Assembly: GCF_013408535.1 (NCBI RefSeq)
Contig: NZ_JACBZA010000001.1
Coordinates: 3,432,850-3,496,849, forward strand
Source of the DNA: Actinopolymorpha cephalotaxi
Lineage (GTDB): Bacteria > Actinomycetota > Actinomycetes > Propionibacteriales > Actinopolymorphaceae
Direction: 5' to 3'
DNA: 64,000 bases
The notes beneath the pieces are model-generated. The model was not told the DNA's origin. It saw nothing but the letters and a program-made list of their open reading frames with translations, and searched no databases. Numbering within the stretch: position 1 is the first letter of the stretch; each line of letters opens with the position of its first letter. The position numbers were made by a program, and so were the translations under genes. This document shows, piece after piece, positions 36,825 to 44,758 of this stretch.

Positions 36825-36839
36825 ATATCTGTCCTAGGT
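36825..36839 (-). promoter_or_regulatory. Predicted FadR-type operator, site A
   Basis: Minus-strand ACCTAGGACAGATAT; the 9-base core ACCTAGGAC spans 36831-36839 and overlaps the TAG stop of the preceding dehydrogenase gene. It lies just upstream of the regulator gene. The same core occurs before three other transcription units of the cluster. Confidence 0.55.
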
Positions 36840-37808
36840 CTTGACAACGGAAGGTTGCGGCGCGAGTTTGTCGAGCACCTCGAGGACGGCCAGCACATCC
36901 TCGGCCGATGGTTCCGGCTCGCGTCCCTGCCCCACCACTTCGAGGAAGTGGGCGTCCTGCGCGGCGACCGCCGCGCGTTCGGCGGCCGCGAGGTCCCCGC
37001 TGTCGACGAGCAGCTCCGCTCCGCGCCGGAGCCTGCCGTCGGCGATGACCAGTGTCTGCTCGGGCGAGATCAGGAGTACGTCGTTCACCGACTCGCGGGA
37101 GTGGTAGGACAGCGCCAGCGAGGCGAGCCGGCTGTCGCGGGTCCGCAGGACCGCCGCGACGTCCATCGGCCGGCCGTTGCCGTCCCACGGCTGTCCCACT
37201 CCCCCGTACACCGCCTCCGGTGAGTCGTCGAGCAGCCAGGCGGCGAGGTCGACCAGGTGGGCGGCGTGGTGCCAGAGAACGTCGTCCACCCAGTCTCGTG
37301 GGCGGCCGGTCCAGCCGACGTCACGCTGGCGCAGTTGCAGCCGCCTCGCGACCAGCTGGGTGATGGTCAGTTGCCCGGTGGAGACCAGCCGCCGAACCTC
37401 ACGGTGTGGCCGCATGAACCGCAGTGTGTGGGCCACCATGACCTGCCGGCCGTGGCGTTCGGCGGCTGCCACCACCTCCCGGCCGTCGGCGAGCGACGTC
37501 GCCAGCGGGACCTCGCACAGCACGTCGAGTCCGTGCTCGAGTGCTGTCAAGGTGTGCTTGACGTGCAGGTCGCTCGGAGACGCGACCACCACGGCGTCGA
37601 GACTTTCGGTACGCAACATCTGGTTGACATCGGTGTGCACGGCGCGGATTCCGTGCCGTGCCGCGAAGTCCTGCGTACTCGGCAGCGTGTGCCCGGCGAC
37701 GGCGGCCAGCGTCCCGCCGGCGGCACGGATCGCGTCGGCGTGCAGTTCGGCCACGGCGCCGGGGCCGATCAGGCCGATCCTGGGCGTGATCCGAGGTGTG
37801 GTGGTCAC
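36834..37808 (-). CDS. Gfo/Idh/MocA-family oxidoreductase without EKP lysine
   Basis: 324 aa from GTG 37808, which overlaps the amidohydrolase stop (GTGA). Rossmann start RIGLIGPGAVAELHADAIRAAGG. The segment that normally holds the catalytic E-K-P reads LCEVPLATSLADG, so Lys is replaced by Val. Of the four such genes in this operon it is the only one with the change, suggesting a different reaction or a regulatory/structural role. C-terminal domain contains DDVLWHHAAHLVDLAAWLL typical of the family. Confidence 0.87.
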   Translation of the reverse strand: MTTTPRITPRIGLIGPGAVAELHADAIRAAGGTLAAVAGHTLPSTQDFAARHGIRAVHTDVNQMLRTESLDAVVVASPSDLHVKHTLTALEHGLDVLCEVPLATSLADGREVVAAAERHGRQVMVAHTLRFMRPHREVRRLVSTGQLTITQLVARRLQLRQRDVGWTGRPRDWVDDVLWHHAAHLVDLAAWLLDDSPEAVYGGVGQPWDGNGRPMDVAAVLRTRDSRLASLALSYHSRESVNDVLLISPEQTLVIADGRLRRGAELLVDSGDLAAAERAAVAAQDAHFLEVVGQGREPEPSAEDVLAVLEVLDKLAPQPSVVKT

Positions 37809-38581
37809 GGCGCGCCCTCCAGGCCGAACACCGTGGCGGCGGTACGGCCGAGGATCCACTCGCGGTCGGCCTCGGTCAGGAAGTCCAGGTGTTCGGTGAC
37901 GTGCTCCACCGCCGCGTCGTACTCGTCATCGGTCGCCGTCCGGTCGCGGTTCCAGTCACCGCTCCACATGACGCGTTCCGGACCGTAGGCCGCCAGCGAC
38001 GCGCGGAGGTACGGCGTCGCGTCCGGGTAGGGGTGGCCGGCGCTGCTGTAGGCGTGGTAGCCCGACCACATGGTGCAGACCCCGGGCCGGTCGGCGAGCC
38101 GCAGGAACGCGTCGAAGCCGGCGTCGACGCCGTACCGGAAGAACCCCAGGTGCTCCATCCGCACCACGAGACCGGGCACCTCGTCGAGCAGTGCGGCGAA
38201 GTCAGGGTGCGCGATGTCGGCGAACGGCCCGCGGACGCTGGCCACCAGGTGGTTGCGGTCGAGGGCGCGCCAGACCGCGAGGGGGTCGGCGCCGGGTGAG
38301 CGGGTGGTGGCCCACAACCGCACGCCGGCGAAGCCCGCGGCCGCCAGCCGGTCCACCTGGTCCGGCGCGTCCGGACGCTCCGGGTCGACCATCCCGACCA
38401 GCGCGAACCGGCCGGGATGCCTGGTCCGACACTCGTGCAGGTAGCGGTTGTCGGTGTTGCCGACGTACTGCACGAGCACCGCCTGCCCGACCCCGGCACG
38501 GGTCATGGCCGTCAGACAGTCCTCGACCGGCGGGTACTTCTGCCGGCCGACGTGGACGTGCGCGTCGACGAGTCGCATCAT
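37805..38581 (-). CDS. Amidohydrolase-2 family TIM-barrel hydrolase, probable sugar lactonase
   Basis: 258 aa. Opens with the metal-binding DAHVHVG and ends with VMWSGDWNRD (conserved Asp) typical of amidohydrolase-related (COG3618-like) enzymes, a family that includes L-fuconolactonase and related sugar lactonases. Between dehydrogenase genes on both sides, overlapping both by start/stop, it is well placed to open the aldonolactone made by a dehydrogenase. The two ATGs at the start (38581, 38578) are equivalent. Confidence 0.8.
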   Translation of the reverse strand: MMRLVDAHVHVGRQKYPPVEDCLTAMTRAGVGQAVLVQYVGNTDNRYLHECRTRHPGRFALVGMVDPERPDAPDQVDRLAAAGFAGVRLWATTRSPGADPLAVWRALDRNHLVASVRGPFADIAHPDFAALLDEVPGLVVRMEHLGFFRYGVDAGFDAFLRLADRPGVCTMWSGYHAYSSAGHPYPDATPYLRASLAAYGPERVMWSGDWNRDRTATDDEYDAAVEHVTEHLDFLTEADREWILGRTAATVFGLEGAP

Positions 38582-39678
38582 TCGAGTGCTTTCACCGGGG
38601 TGGTCCACAGATCGATCGGCCGCTTCGCCGGACCGGGGTCGAACGGGAGCGTGACCCGCTGACCGATACCCGCCGACTGGTAACCGGCGTAGATCAGCTG
38701 GAGCGCGAGCCGCCCGTCCTCGCCGGTCGCCCGCGGCTGTTCGAGCCCGAGCACGCAGGCGCAGAAGTGGTCCATCTCCTGCGGGAAGCCGTAGTTCCAC
38801 AGCTCCTCGTAGATCGGATAGCTCCACCCCTTGGTGGACGGGGCCTTCTCCACCGCGTAGCCGTAGCCGTTCTCGGAGTACGTCGGCAGCGCGTTTCCCA
38901 TGTGCAGGTTGGCGTAGCTCACGCCCTCACTGCCGTAGACCTCGATGCGGTCGTCCATCCCGCCGAGCCGGGCCCAGCTGTTCTCCACGTGACCGATGGC
39001 GCCGTTGGCGAACTCGACGATGGCGAACGAGTGGTCCTCCGCGTTCGTCCTGTCCTTGTGGACGTAGGTGCCCATGTGCGCGGTGATCGCGGTCGGCTCG
39101 GGCCGGCCGAGGAACCAGTGACAGAACGACAGACCGTGGCAGCCCATGTCCATGAACACCCCGCCACCGGAGCGTTCGGTGTCCCAGAACCAGTCGCCGT
39201 GCGGGCCGGAGTGCATCTCCGACTGCTTCACCAGGAACACGTCGCCGAACGCGCCCTCCTCGGCCATCTGCTTGGCCTTGACGTACTTGGGGGTGAAGAA
39301 CAGTTCCTCGGCGTAGAACAGGTGCACCCCGGCGCTCGCGCAGGCGTCGATCATCCGGTCGCAGTCGGCGACCGTGAGGGCCATCGGCTTCTCCACGACG
39401 ACGTGCTTGCCCGCGCCGGCCGCGTCGATGGCCATCTGCGCGTGCAGGTGGTTGGGTGCGGCGATCACCACCAGGTCGACGTTCGGATCGTCGATGAGCT
39501 CGTGGTAGTCCAGGTAACTCTGCTCGACGTCGTGGCGGCGCGCGAGTTCGGCCGCGTTCCCGGGCGTGGGTGAGGCGACCGCCACCACCCGCCCGTGACG
39601 CCCCATGCCGACCGAGGCCGCGAGGGCCTCGGCCTCGAACTGCGAACCGATGATTCCGATGCCGACCTTGCCGGTCAT
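38578..39678 (-). CDS. Gfo/Idh/MocA-family dehydrogenase
   Basis: 366 aa. NAD(P)-binding GIGIIGSQFEAEALAASV and intact catalytic motif VVVEKPMALTVADC. C-terminal domain with GCHGLSFCHWFLGRPEP, the HxxD-like substrate region of the family. Overlaps the amidohydrolase start by ATGA. Likely oxidises a sugar or sugar derivative to a lactone or ketosugar, in step with the lactonase-like gene that follows. Confidence 0.88.
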   Translation of the reverse strand: MTGKVGIGIIGSQFEAEALAASVGMGRHGRVVAVASPTPGNAAELARRHDVEQSYLDYHELIDDPNVDLVVIAAPNHLHAQMAIDAAGAGKHVVVEKPMALTVADCDRMIDACASAGVHLFYAEELFFTPKYVKAKQMAEEGAFGDVFLVKQSEMHSGPHGDWFWDTERSGGGVFMDMGCHGLSFCHWFLGRPEPTAITAHMGTYVHKDRTNAEDHSFAIVEFANGAIGHVENSWARLGGMDDRIEVYGSEGVSYANLHMGNALPTYSENGYGYAVEKAPSTKGWSYPIYEELWNYGFPQEMDHFCACVLGLEQPRATGEDGRLALQLIYAGYQSAGIGQRVTLPFDPGPAKRPIDLWTTPVKALE

Positions 39679-39727
39679 GCTCGCTCCCTTGATGGGCTTC
39701 GACTGATGGCCTTCGACGATTCGGGGT

Positions 39728-40687
39728 TCATCCCTTGACCGACCCCACCAGCACGCCCTTCTTGAAGTGGCGCTGGATGAACGGGTACGCGACCAGGATG
39801 GGCACGATCGCGATCACCAGGATCGCCATCTGGATCGACTCCGGCGGCGGCGGTGCGTGCCCGGGGATGAACTTGAGGTTCAGCGAGTTCTGCTTCACCA
39901 CATAGGTGTTCAGGACGAGCTGCAGCGGCCACTTCGTGGTGTCGCTGATGTAGAGGAGTGCGGTGAAGAAGTTGTTCCAGTAGCCCACCGCCGAGAACAA
40001 CCCGACCACGGCGAGCACCGGCTTGGACAACGGCAGCACGATCCGCCAGAACGTCTGCAGCTCCCCCGCGCCGTCCACCCGTGCGGCGTCCAGGATCTCC
40101 TGCGGCAACTCCAGGAAGAAGGCACGCATGACGATGACGTTGAAGCCGTCCAGCATCACCGGCAGGAGCAGCGCCCAGTAGGAGTTGAGCAGTCCCAGCT
40201 CCTTCACCATCAGGTAGCTGGGGATGATGCCGGGAGAGAACAGCAGCGTGAACAGCACCATCAGTAGCACCGGCTTGTGCGCCAGCGTTCCCGGACGCGA
40301 CAGCGAGTAGGCGAGCAGCGACGTGCACGCCAGCGAGAGCGTCGTGCCCACCAGCGTGATGCAGATCGACACGAATGCCGAGTGCAGCACCACCGGGTTC
40401 TCGAACACCGTCGTGTAGGCCTGCAGGGTGGGATGGCTCGGCCAGAGCACGAACCCGCCCGACGCGTTGATCTGCTTCTCGTCGGCCAGGCTGGTCGCGA
40501 TCACCGAGATCAGCGGGATGATGATGACCGAGCAGCAGACGAACAGGAAGACGCCCTTGCTCGCGCGTGCCGTCGGTCCGGGCGGCGTGAGTCCCGGCGG
40601 ACCGGAGCGCCGCTTCCGCCCGGACGACCCCGGCCGGCTCAGGTCGCGGCGGCCGGCCGCGCGGGTGACGACGCGGTTGCTAGCCAT
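39728..40687 (-). CDS. Sugar ABC transporter permease (LplC/YtcP type)
   Basis: 319 aa with an Arg/Pro-rich N-terminal tail and six membrane spans from about residue 45 (KGVFLFVCCSVIIIPLISVIATS). EAA loop ILDAARVDGAGELQTFWRIVLP. LplC-type subunit of the CUT1 branch that imports complex oligosaccharides (pectin, alginate or rhamnogalacturonan fragments in known cases). Nine bases after the LplB-type gene. Confidence 0.92.
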   Translation of the reverse strand: MASNRVVTRAAGRRDLSRPGSSGRKRRSGPPGLTPPGPTARASKGVFLFVCCSVIIIPLISVIATSLADEKQINASGGFVLWPSHPTLQAYTTVFENPVVLHSAFVSICITLVGTTLSLACTSLLAYSLSRPGTLAHKPVLLMVLFTLLFSPGIIPSYLMVKELGLLNSYWALLLPVMLDGFNVIVMRAFFLELPQEILDAARVDGAGELQTFWRIVLPLSKPVLAVVGLFSAVGYWNNFFTALLYISDTTKWPLQLVLNTYVVKQNSLNLKFIPGHAPPPPESIQMAILVIAIVPILVAYPFIQRHFKKGVLVGSVKG

Positions 40688-40696
40688 GGTGGACCC

Positions 40697-41656
40697 TCAT
40701 CCCTCGTAGACCCCTCGTTCGCCGAACAGGTGGGCCACCTTGTTCGCACCGAGCACCAGCACCACGCCCAGCACGCCCTTGACCAACCCGACAGCTGTGG
40801 CCACGCCCCAGGCCCCGTCGAGTACGCCGTTGGTGTAGACGTAGGTGTCGAGCACCTGACTGGCATTGATGCCGACCGGACCCTGCTGCAGGACGATCTG
40901 CTCGAAGCCCACCGACAGCACGCTGCCCAGGCGCAGAATCAGCAGCAGGATGACGACACCCTTGATGCCGGGCAAGGTGATGTGCCAGATCTGCCGCAGC
41001 CGGGAGGCGCCGTCGACGGCGGCGGCCTCGTACAGGCTGATGTTGATCGCGGACAGCGCGGCCAGGAAGAGGATCATTGCCCAGCCGGTGTCCTTCCAGA
41101 TCACCTGGGAGGTGATCAGCCACTTGAACAGCTCGGGGTTGCCGATGATGTTCAGCGGATGCTCTCCCTGGGAACGCATCCAGTTGTTGAGGAGTCCGGC
41201 GCCGCCCAGAATGCTCTGGAACATCGCCACCACGACCACCCAGGACAGGAAGTGCGGTAGGTACAGCACCGACTGCACCGCCTGCTTGATGCGTTCGGAC
41301 AGCAGGCTGTTGAGCAACAGCGCCAGGCAGATCGGGGCCGGGAACACGAAGATCGTCTGGATGACGAAGATCTCCAGCGTGTTGACCAGCGCGTTGAGGA
41401 ACGCCGGATCGCCGTTGAAGACGACCGAGAAGTTCGACAGGCCGACCCACGGCGACTGCAGGATGCCGATGTAGGGCTGGTAGTCCTTGAACGCGATGAC
41501 GTTGCCCAGCAGCGGGATGTACTGGAACAACACCAGGAGAAGGAGGCCGGGCAGGCCGAAGGCGAGCAGCGGCCAGTCGCGGCGCAGGCGCGACTTCAGC
41601 GCCTGCTTCCTTCCGCCGCCGGTGGCGGGTCGCGGCGACGCGGTCAGTGTGCCCAT
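40697..41656 (-). CDS. Sugar ABC transporter permease (LplB type)
   Basis: 319 aa. The opening RRDWPLLAFGLPGLLLLVLFQYIPLLGNVIAFKDY is the LplB/YteP hallmark. EAA loop YEAAAVDGASRLRQIWHITLPG. Partner of the LplC-type permease; both use the LipO/LplA-type binding protein at the head of this operon. The start overlaps the isomerase-like gene by 13 bases. No ATPase gene here; a shared MsiK-like ATPase elsewhere is expected. Confidence 0.92.
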   Translation of the reverse strand: MGTLTASPRPATGGGRKQALKSRLRRDWPLLAFGLPGLLLLVLFQYIPLLGNVIAFKDYQPYIGILQSPWVGLSNFSVVFNGDPAFLNALVNTLEIFVIQTIFVFPAPICLALLLNSLLSERIKQAVQSVLYLPHFLSWVVVVAMFQSILGGAGLLNNWMRSQGEHPLNIIGNPELFKWLITSQVIWKDTGWAMILFLAALSAINISLYEAAAVDGASRLRQIWHITLPGIKGVVILLLILRLGSVLSVGFEQIVLQQGPVGINASQVLDTYVYTNGVLDGAWGVATAVGLVKGVLGVVLVLGANKVAHLFGERGVYEG

Positions 41657-42498
41657 CGGATCTCCGCCCACTCCGGGTGCTCGTCGAGCCGGCGCTCCAT
41701 GTCCCGAAGCGTCTCGATGTTGTGTCGCAGCTGGGTGTAGACGTCGCCACCGATGGAGAAGCCCTGGAAGCCGACCGGGCCCTGGTAGCCGACGCTGCGC
41801 AACAGTCCGAGCACGGCGAAGTTGTCCAGGCTGCCGCGGTCGATGGTCTCGATCGTGTAGCGCTCCTGGTCTCCGTTGACCACCAGGCTGCTCCCGCTCA
41901 GGTTCACCGACTGCAGGTAGGGCGCGGCGTCGGCGAGGCGGCCCCGCAGATCGGCCTGGTCCCCGGCGTACCAGTGCCAGCCGCAGAACACCACGCCCAG
42001 CCGGGGATGGTCGATGTGTCTCACCAGCTCGACCGCCTGGTCGACGCGGTGCAGCCACACCTTCGGCGAGTGCCGTACGTGGTGGTACAACGCGACCTGC
42101 AACTCGTTGCCGGCGGTGGCGTCGAGCAGCTCCTGCAGGGCGGCGGCCGCCGCCGGCGAGGCCGGATCGAAGTCCGCCTCGTCGCTGGAGTTGAGCGACA
42201 CCTCCAGCCGGGTGCCCGGCGGCAGCTCGGGAACGACCTCGAGGAACCTCGTGTGCCTGGGGGCGCGCTGCGCGAGATCGAGGACGCCGTGCACGGCGAC
42301 CGACCGCACGCCGTACGTGCCGGTGAGCTCCTTCAGGCGCGCCAGCTCGTCCCAGGCGTAGGCCAGGTCCGGCTCGCCGACGAGGATCTGGATGCCGTCG
42401 TAGCCCAGCTCGGCGAGCATGCCGAACCGCGCGTCCCAGCTGTAGTCGCCCAGCGACGTGCGGAAGTGCGTGTCCATCGCGAAGCAGGGTGTCCTCAT
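41644..42498 (-). CDS. Xylose-isomerase-like TIM-barrel sugar isomerase/epimerase
   Basis: 284 aa. Alpha/beta-barrel features of the AP-endonuclease-2/IolE-like family: FGMLAELGYDGIQILVGE, VALYHHVRHSPKVW, LGVVFCGWHWYAG, and a late GYQGPVGFQGF. His and Glu metal ligands typical of the family are scattered (HH in ALYHH, E in TIETID), though a full ligand set cannot be assigned by eye. Probably isomerises, epimerises or dehydrates the keto-sugar produced by the neighbouring dehydrogenases. ATGA overlap with the gene before. Confidence 0.82.
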   Translation of the reverse strand: MRTPCFAMDTHFRTSLGDYSWDARFGMLAELGYDGIQILVGEPDLAYAWDELARLKELTGTYGVRSVAVHGVLDLAQRAPRHTRFLEVVPELPPGTRLEVSLNSSDEADFDPASPAAAAALQELLDATAGNELQVALYHHVRHSPKVWLHRVDQAVELVRHIDHPRLGVVFCGWHWYAGDQADLRGRLADAAPYLQSVNLSGSSLVVNGDQERYTIETIDRGSLDNFAVLGLLRSVGYQGPVGFQGFSIGGDVYTQLRHNIETLRDMERRLDEHPEWAEIRWAH

Positions 42499-43640
42499 CG
42501 CACGCCTCCCGCGGTGGCCGTGGTGGCCGTGGTGGCCGCGCGCTCGACGCGCTGCGCCGTCCCGGTCGCCGCACAGTCGTAGATGGCCCGCAGGCACCCG
42601 AACACGAACAGCGCGTCCTCGGCCAGCAGCACGTCGGGGGCGGCGGCGACCTCTCCGCGTACGAGCCGGGAGAAGGACGCGAGCAGCTTGTGGGTGATGT
42701 CGTACGGCTTCTCCACGCCGGTCACCTCGATCTGGTCGGTGGCCGGCGCGCCGGCCTGATCCCGGCCGAGCGCGATCGTGGGCGGGCCGGCTCCGAAGAT
42801 TCCGGCCAGCCAGTCCCAGTGCGCGGACCCGTCCAGGCCGTCCAGCTCGGCTTCGCGCCGTTCGAGCCCGTGGGTGCAGGCGGCGTGTTCGTAGTCGACG
42901 TGCACCCGCTCGCCGCCGGCGAGCTCGTAGACCAGGGTGGCGCCCACCTGGGTCTCGACGTCGAAGACCGTGCCCGGTGGGAGGTTCAGCGCGGTGCGCG
43001 GGTTGGCCAGCCAGGCGTCGCGGACCTCGACGCTGACCGGCGCGAGCAGGTCGTCCAGCAGGGTGAGGTCGTACGGTCCCCAGTCCATCAGGATGCCGCC
43101 GCCGGTCCTGCTGCGGTCGAGGAACCACGGCGGGCTGTCGGAGTCGATGGCGGTGCGGGACCGCCGCTGCCGGTGCACGTAGCGCATCCGGTGCGGTGGC
43201 CCGAGCCGCGGGACGACGTCGCGCAGCGCGCGGGTGGTGGCGATGTCGCGGAAGCGGGCGGCGCAGTCGGCGAGGAGCAGACCCTTGGCCCGGGCGAGGC
43301 CGACCATGCTCTCCGCCTCGGCGAAGTCCTTGGCCAGCGGCTTCTCACACAGCACGTGCCGGCCGCTCTCCAGCGCCAGCGCGGTCATCGCCGCGTGCGC
43401 ATAAGGAGGGGTGGCCACGACCACGATGTCGTCGTCGCGGGCCGGCTCGGCCAGCATCGTCGCGGCGTCGGGATGGACGCGGGCCCCGGGGAACGACTCG
43501 GCGAAGGTGGCCCGGCTCCCCGGGTCGGGGTCCGCGACCGACAGGGCGACCGGCACGGGGAGCTTGCCCGCCACGGTGGCGTGCAGGCGGGCGATCTGGC
43601 CCGCACCGACGAGGTAGATCCGCTGCTCCGCTTGGGTCAT
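42495..43640 (-). CDS. Gfo/Idh/MocA-family dehydrogenase
   Basis: 381 aa. Rossmann segment RIYLVGAGQIARLHATVAG, intact motif HVLCEKPLAKDFAEAESM, and C-terminal DSPPWFLDRSRTGGGILMDWGPYDLTLLDDLL. Coupled by ATGA to the TIM-barrel gene after it and by a one-base TGATG overlap to the dehydrogenase before it, so two dehydrogenases and an isomerase are made together. The C-terminus ends in an Ala/Thr-rich tail (RVERAATTATTATAGG) of low complexity. Confidence 0.87.
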   Translation of the reverse strand: MTQAEQRIYLVGAGQIARLHATVAGKLPVPVALSVADPDPGSRATFAESFPGARVHPDAATMLAEPARDDDIVVVATPPYAHAAMTALALESGRHVLCEKPLAKDFAEAESMVGLARAKGLLLADCAARFRDIATTRALRDVVPRLGPPHRMRYVHRQRRSRTAIDSDSPPWFLDRSRTGGGILMDWGPYDLTLLDDLLAPVSVEVRDAWLANPRTALNLPPGTVFDVETQVGATLVYELAGGERVHVDYEHAACTHGLERREAELDGLDGSAHWDWLAGIFGAGPPTIALGRDQAGAPATDQIEVTGVEKPYDITHKLLASFSRLVRGEVAAAPDVLLAEDALFVFGCLRAIYDCAATGTAQRVERAATTATTATAGGVR

Positions 43641-44758
43641 CAGGTCGTTCCTTCCAGAGATTGCTTTCCTGCGTTGCCGAGCGCCGCGATGTCCTCGAGC
43701 CGTACCGGCCGGCCCTCGTCGCTGGACAGTTCGGCCGCGGCGCAGACGAACATCGTCTGCAACGCGTCGTCCGGGGCAATGCTCGGCGGACGTCCGTCGC
43801 GCACCCGCCGGACCACGTCCCGGGCCTGCTCGGTCGTGTTGTGCAGGTAGGTGTGGTCGTCGGCCAGCGCCCAGGTGAGCTGCTCGACCAGCGAGCTGTC
43901 CAGGCCCCGCCGGGTTTCCTCGAACGCCCAGCGTTTGATGGACCGGCCGAAGATGTCGGTCTCGGCGGCACCCTTGGTGCCCTGGACGAGGTAACGCAGC
44001 TCGTGGCCGTCACCGCGTTGCTGGGTGAGCATGTCCTGCAAGGGGTCGAGGTCGGTGGTGGTGGACGCCAGCGCCATCAGGAACGACAGGTGGCCCACCG
44101 CCCCGGTGCCGAACCGGCAGGTGGTCTGGTAGTTGTCCCGGACCTGGAAGTACGGCACGGCGTTCGGCGCCGACGCGGAGTAGACCTCGGTCACCTCCGA
44201 ACCGGTCCACCAGCGCGGCAGATCGACGTAGTGCGACAGCTTCTCGCCGAACATCCCGCCGGAGGTCGCCTGGGTGCGCCAGCTGTCCCGCCCCCAGAAC
44301 TCACCGGGGACGTAGGTGCAGTTGACGGCGAGGACGTCGCCGAGCAGCCCTTCGTCGATCCACTGTTTCACCGTGGTGTAGAGGCGGGAGTAGCGCAGCT
44401 CGAAACCGACCTGCAGGAAGCCTGCGGTCTCGTGCGCGGTGCGCGCCATCGCCGCCGCGTCCTCCAACCGGGCCGCCATCGGCTTCTCGCACATCACCGC
44501 CTTGCCGGCCGCCAGCGCGGCCAGGGAGAGCTCGGCGTGCGCGTCGTTGGACGCGGTGACGAACACCACCCGCACCTGCGGGTCGTCCAGCACGCGGCGC
44601 AGCTCGGTGGTGACCTCGATCGGGTAGCGGGCGGCGAGTTCCGCGGTCCGCTCGGCGCGCACGTCGTACGCGATCAGACCGGTCAGGATCGGATCGTCGA
44701 GCAGGTGCCCGATGACCGTCTCCCCCATCCGGCCCGCTCCGAGAATCGCTGCCTTCAT
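43640..44758 (-). CDS. Gfo/Idh/MocA-family dehydrogenase
   Basis: 372 aa. KAAILGAGRMGETVIGHLL binds the cofactor; AVMCEKPMAARLEDA carries the catalytic Lys; GGMFGEKLSHYVDLPRWWTG is the substrate-domain His/Asp motif. Overlaps the stop of the GH38-like gene by ATGA (44755-44758), linking it to that hydrolase's product. Substrate probably the monosaccharide freed by the hydrolase. Confidence 0.88.
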   Translation of the reverse strand: MKAAILGAGRMGETVIGHLLDDPILTGLIAYDVRAERTAELAARYPIEVTTELRRVLDDPQVRVVFVTASNDAHAELSLAALAAGKAVMCEKPMAARLEDAAAMARTAHETAGFLQVGFELRYSRLYTTVKQWIDEGLLGDVLAVNCTYVPGEFWGRDSWRTQATSGGMFGEKLSHYVDLPRWWTGSEVTEVYSASAPNAVPYFQVRDNYQTTCRFGTGAVGHLSFLMALASTTTDLDPLQDMLTQQRGDGHELRYLVQGTKGAAETDIFGRSIKRWAFEETRRGLDSSLVEQLTWALADDHTYLHNTTEQARDVVRRVRDGRPPSIAPDDALQTMFVCAAAELSSDEGRPVRLEDIAALGNAGKQSLEGTT

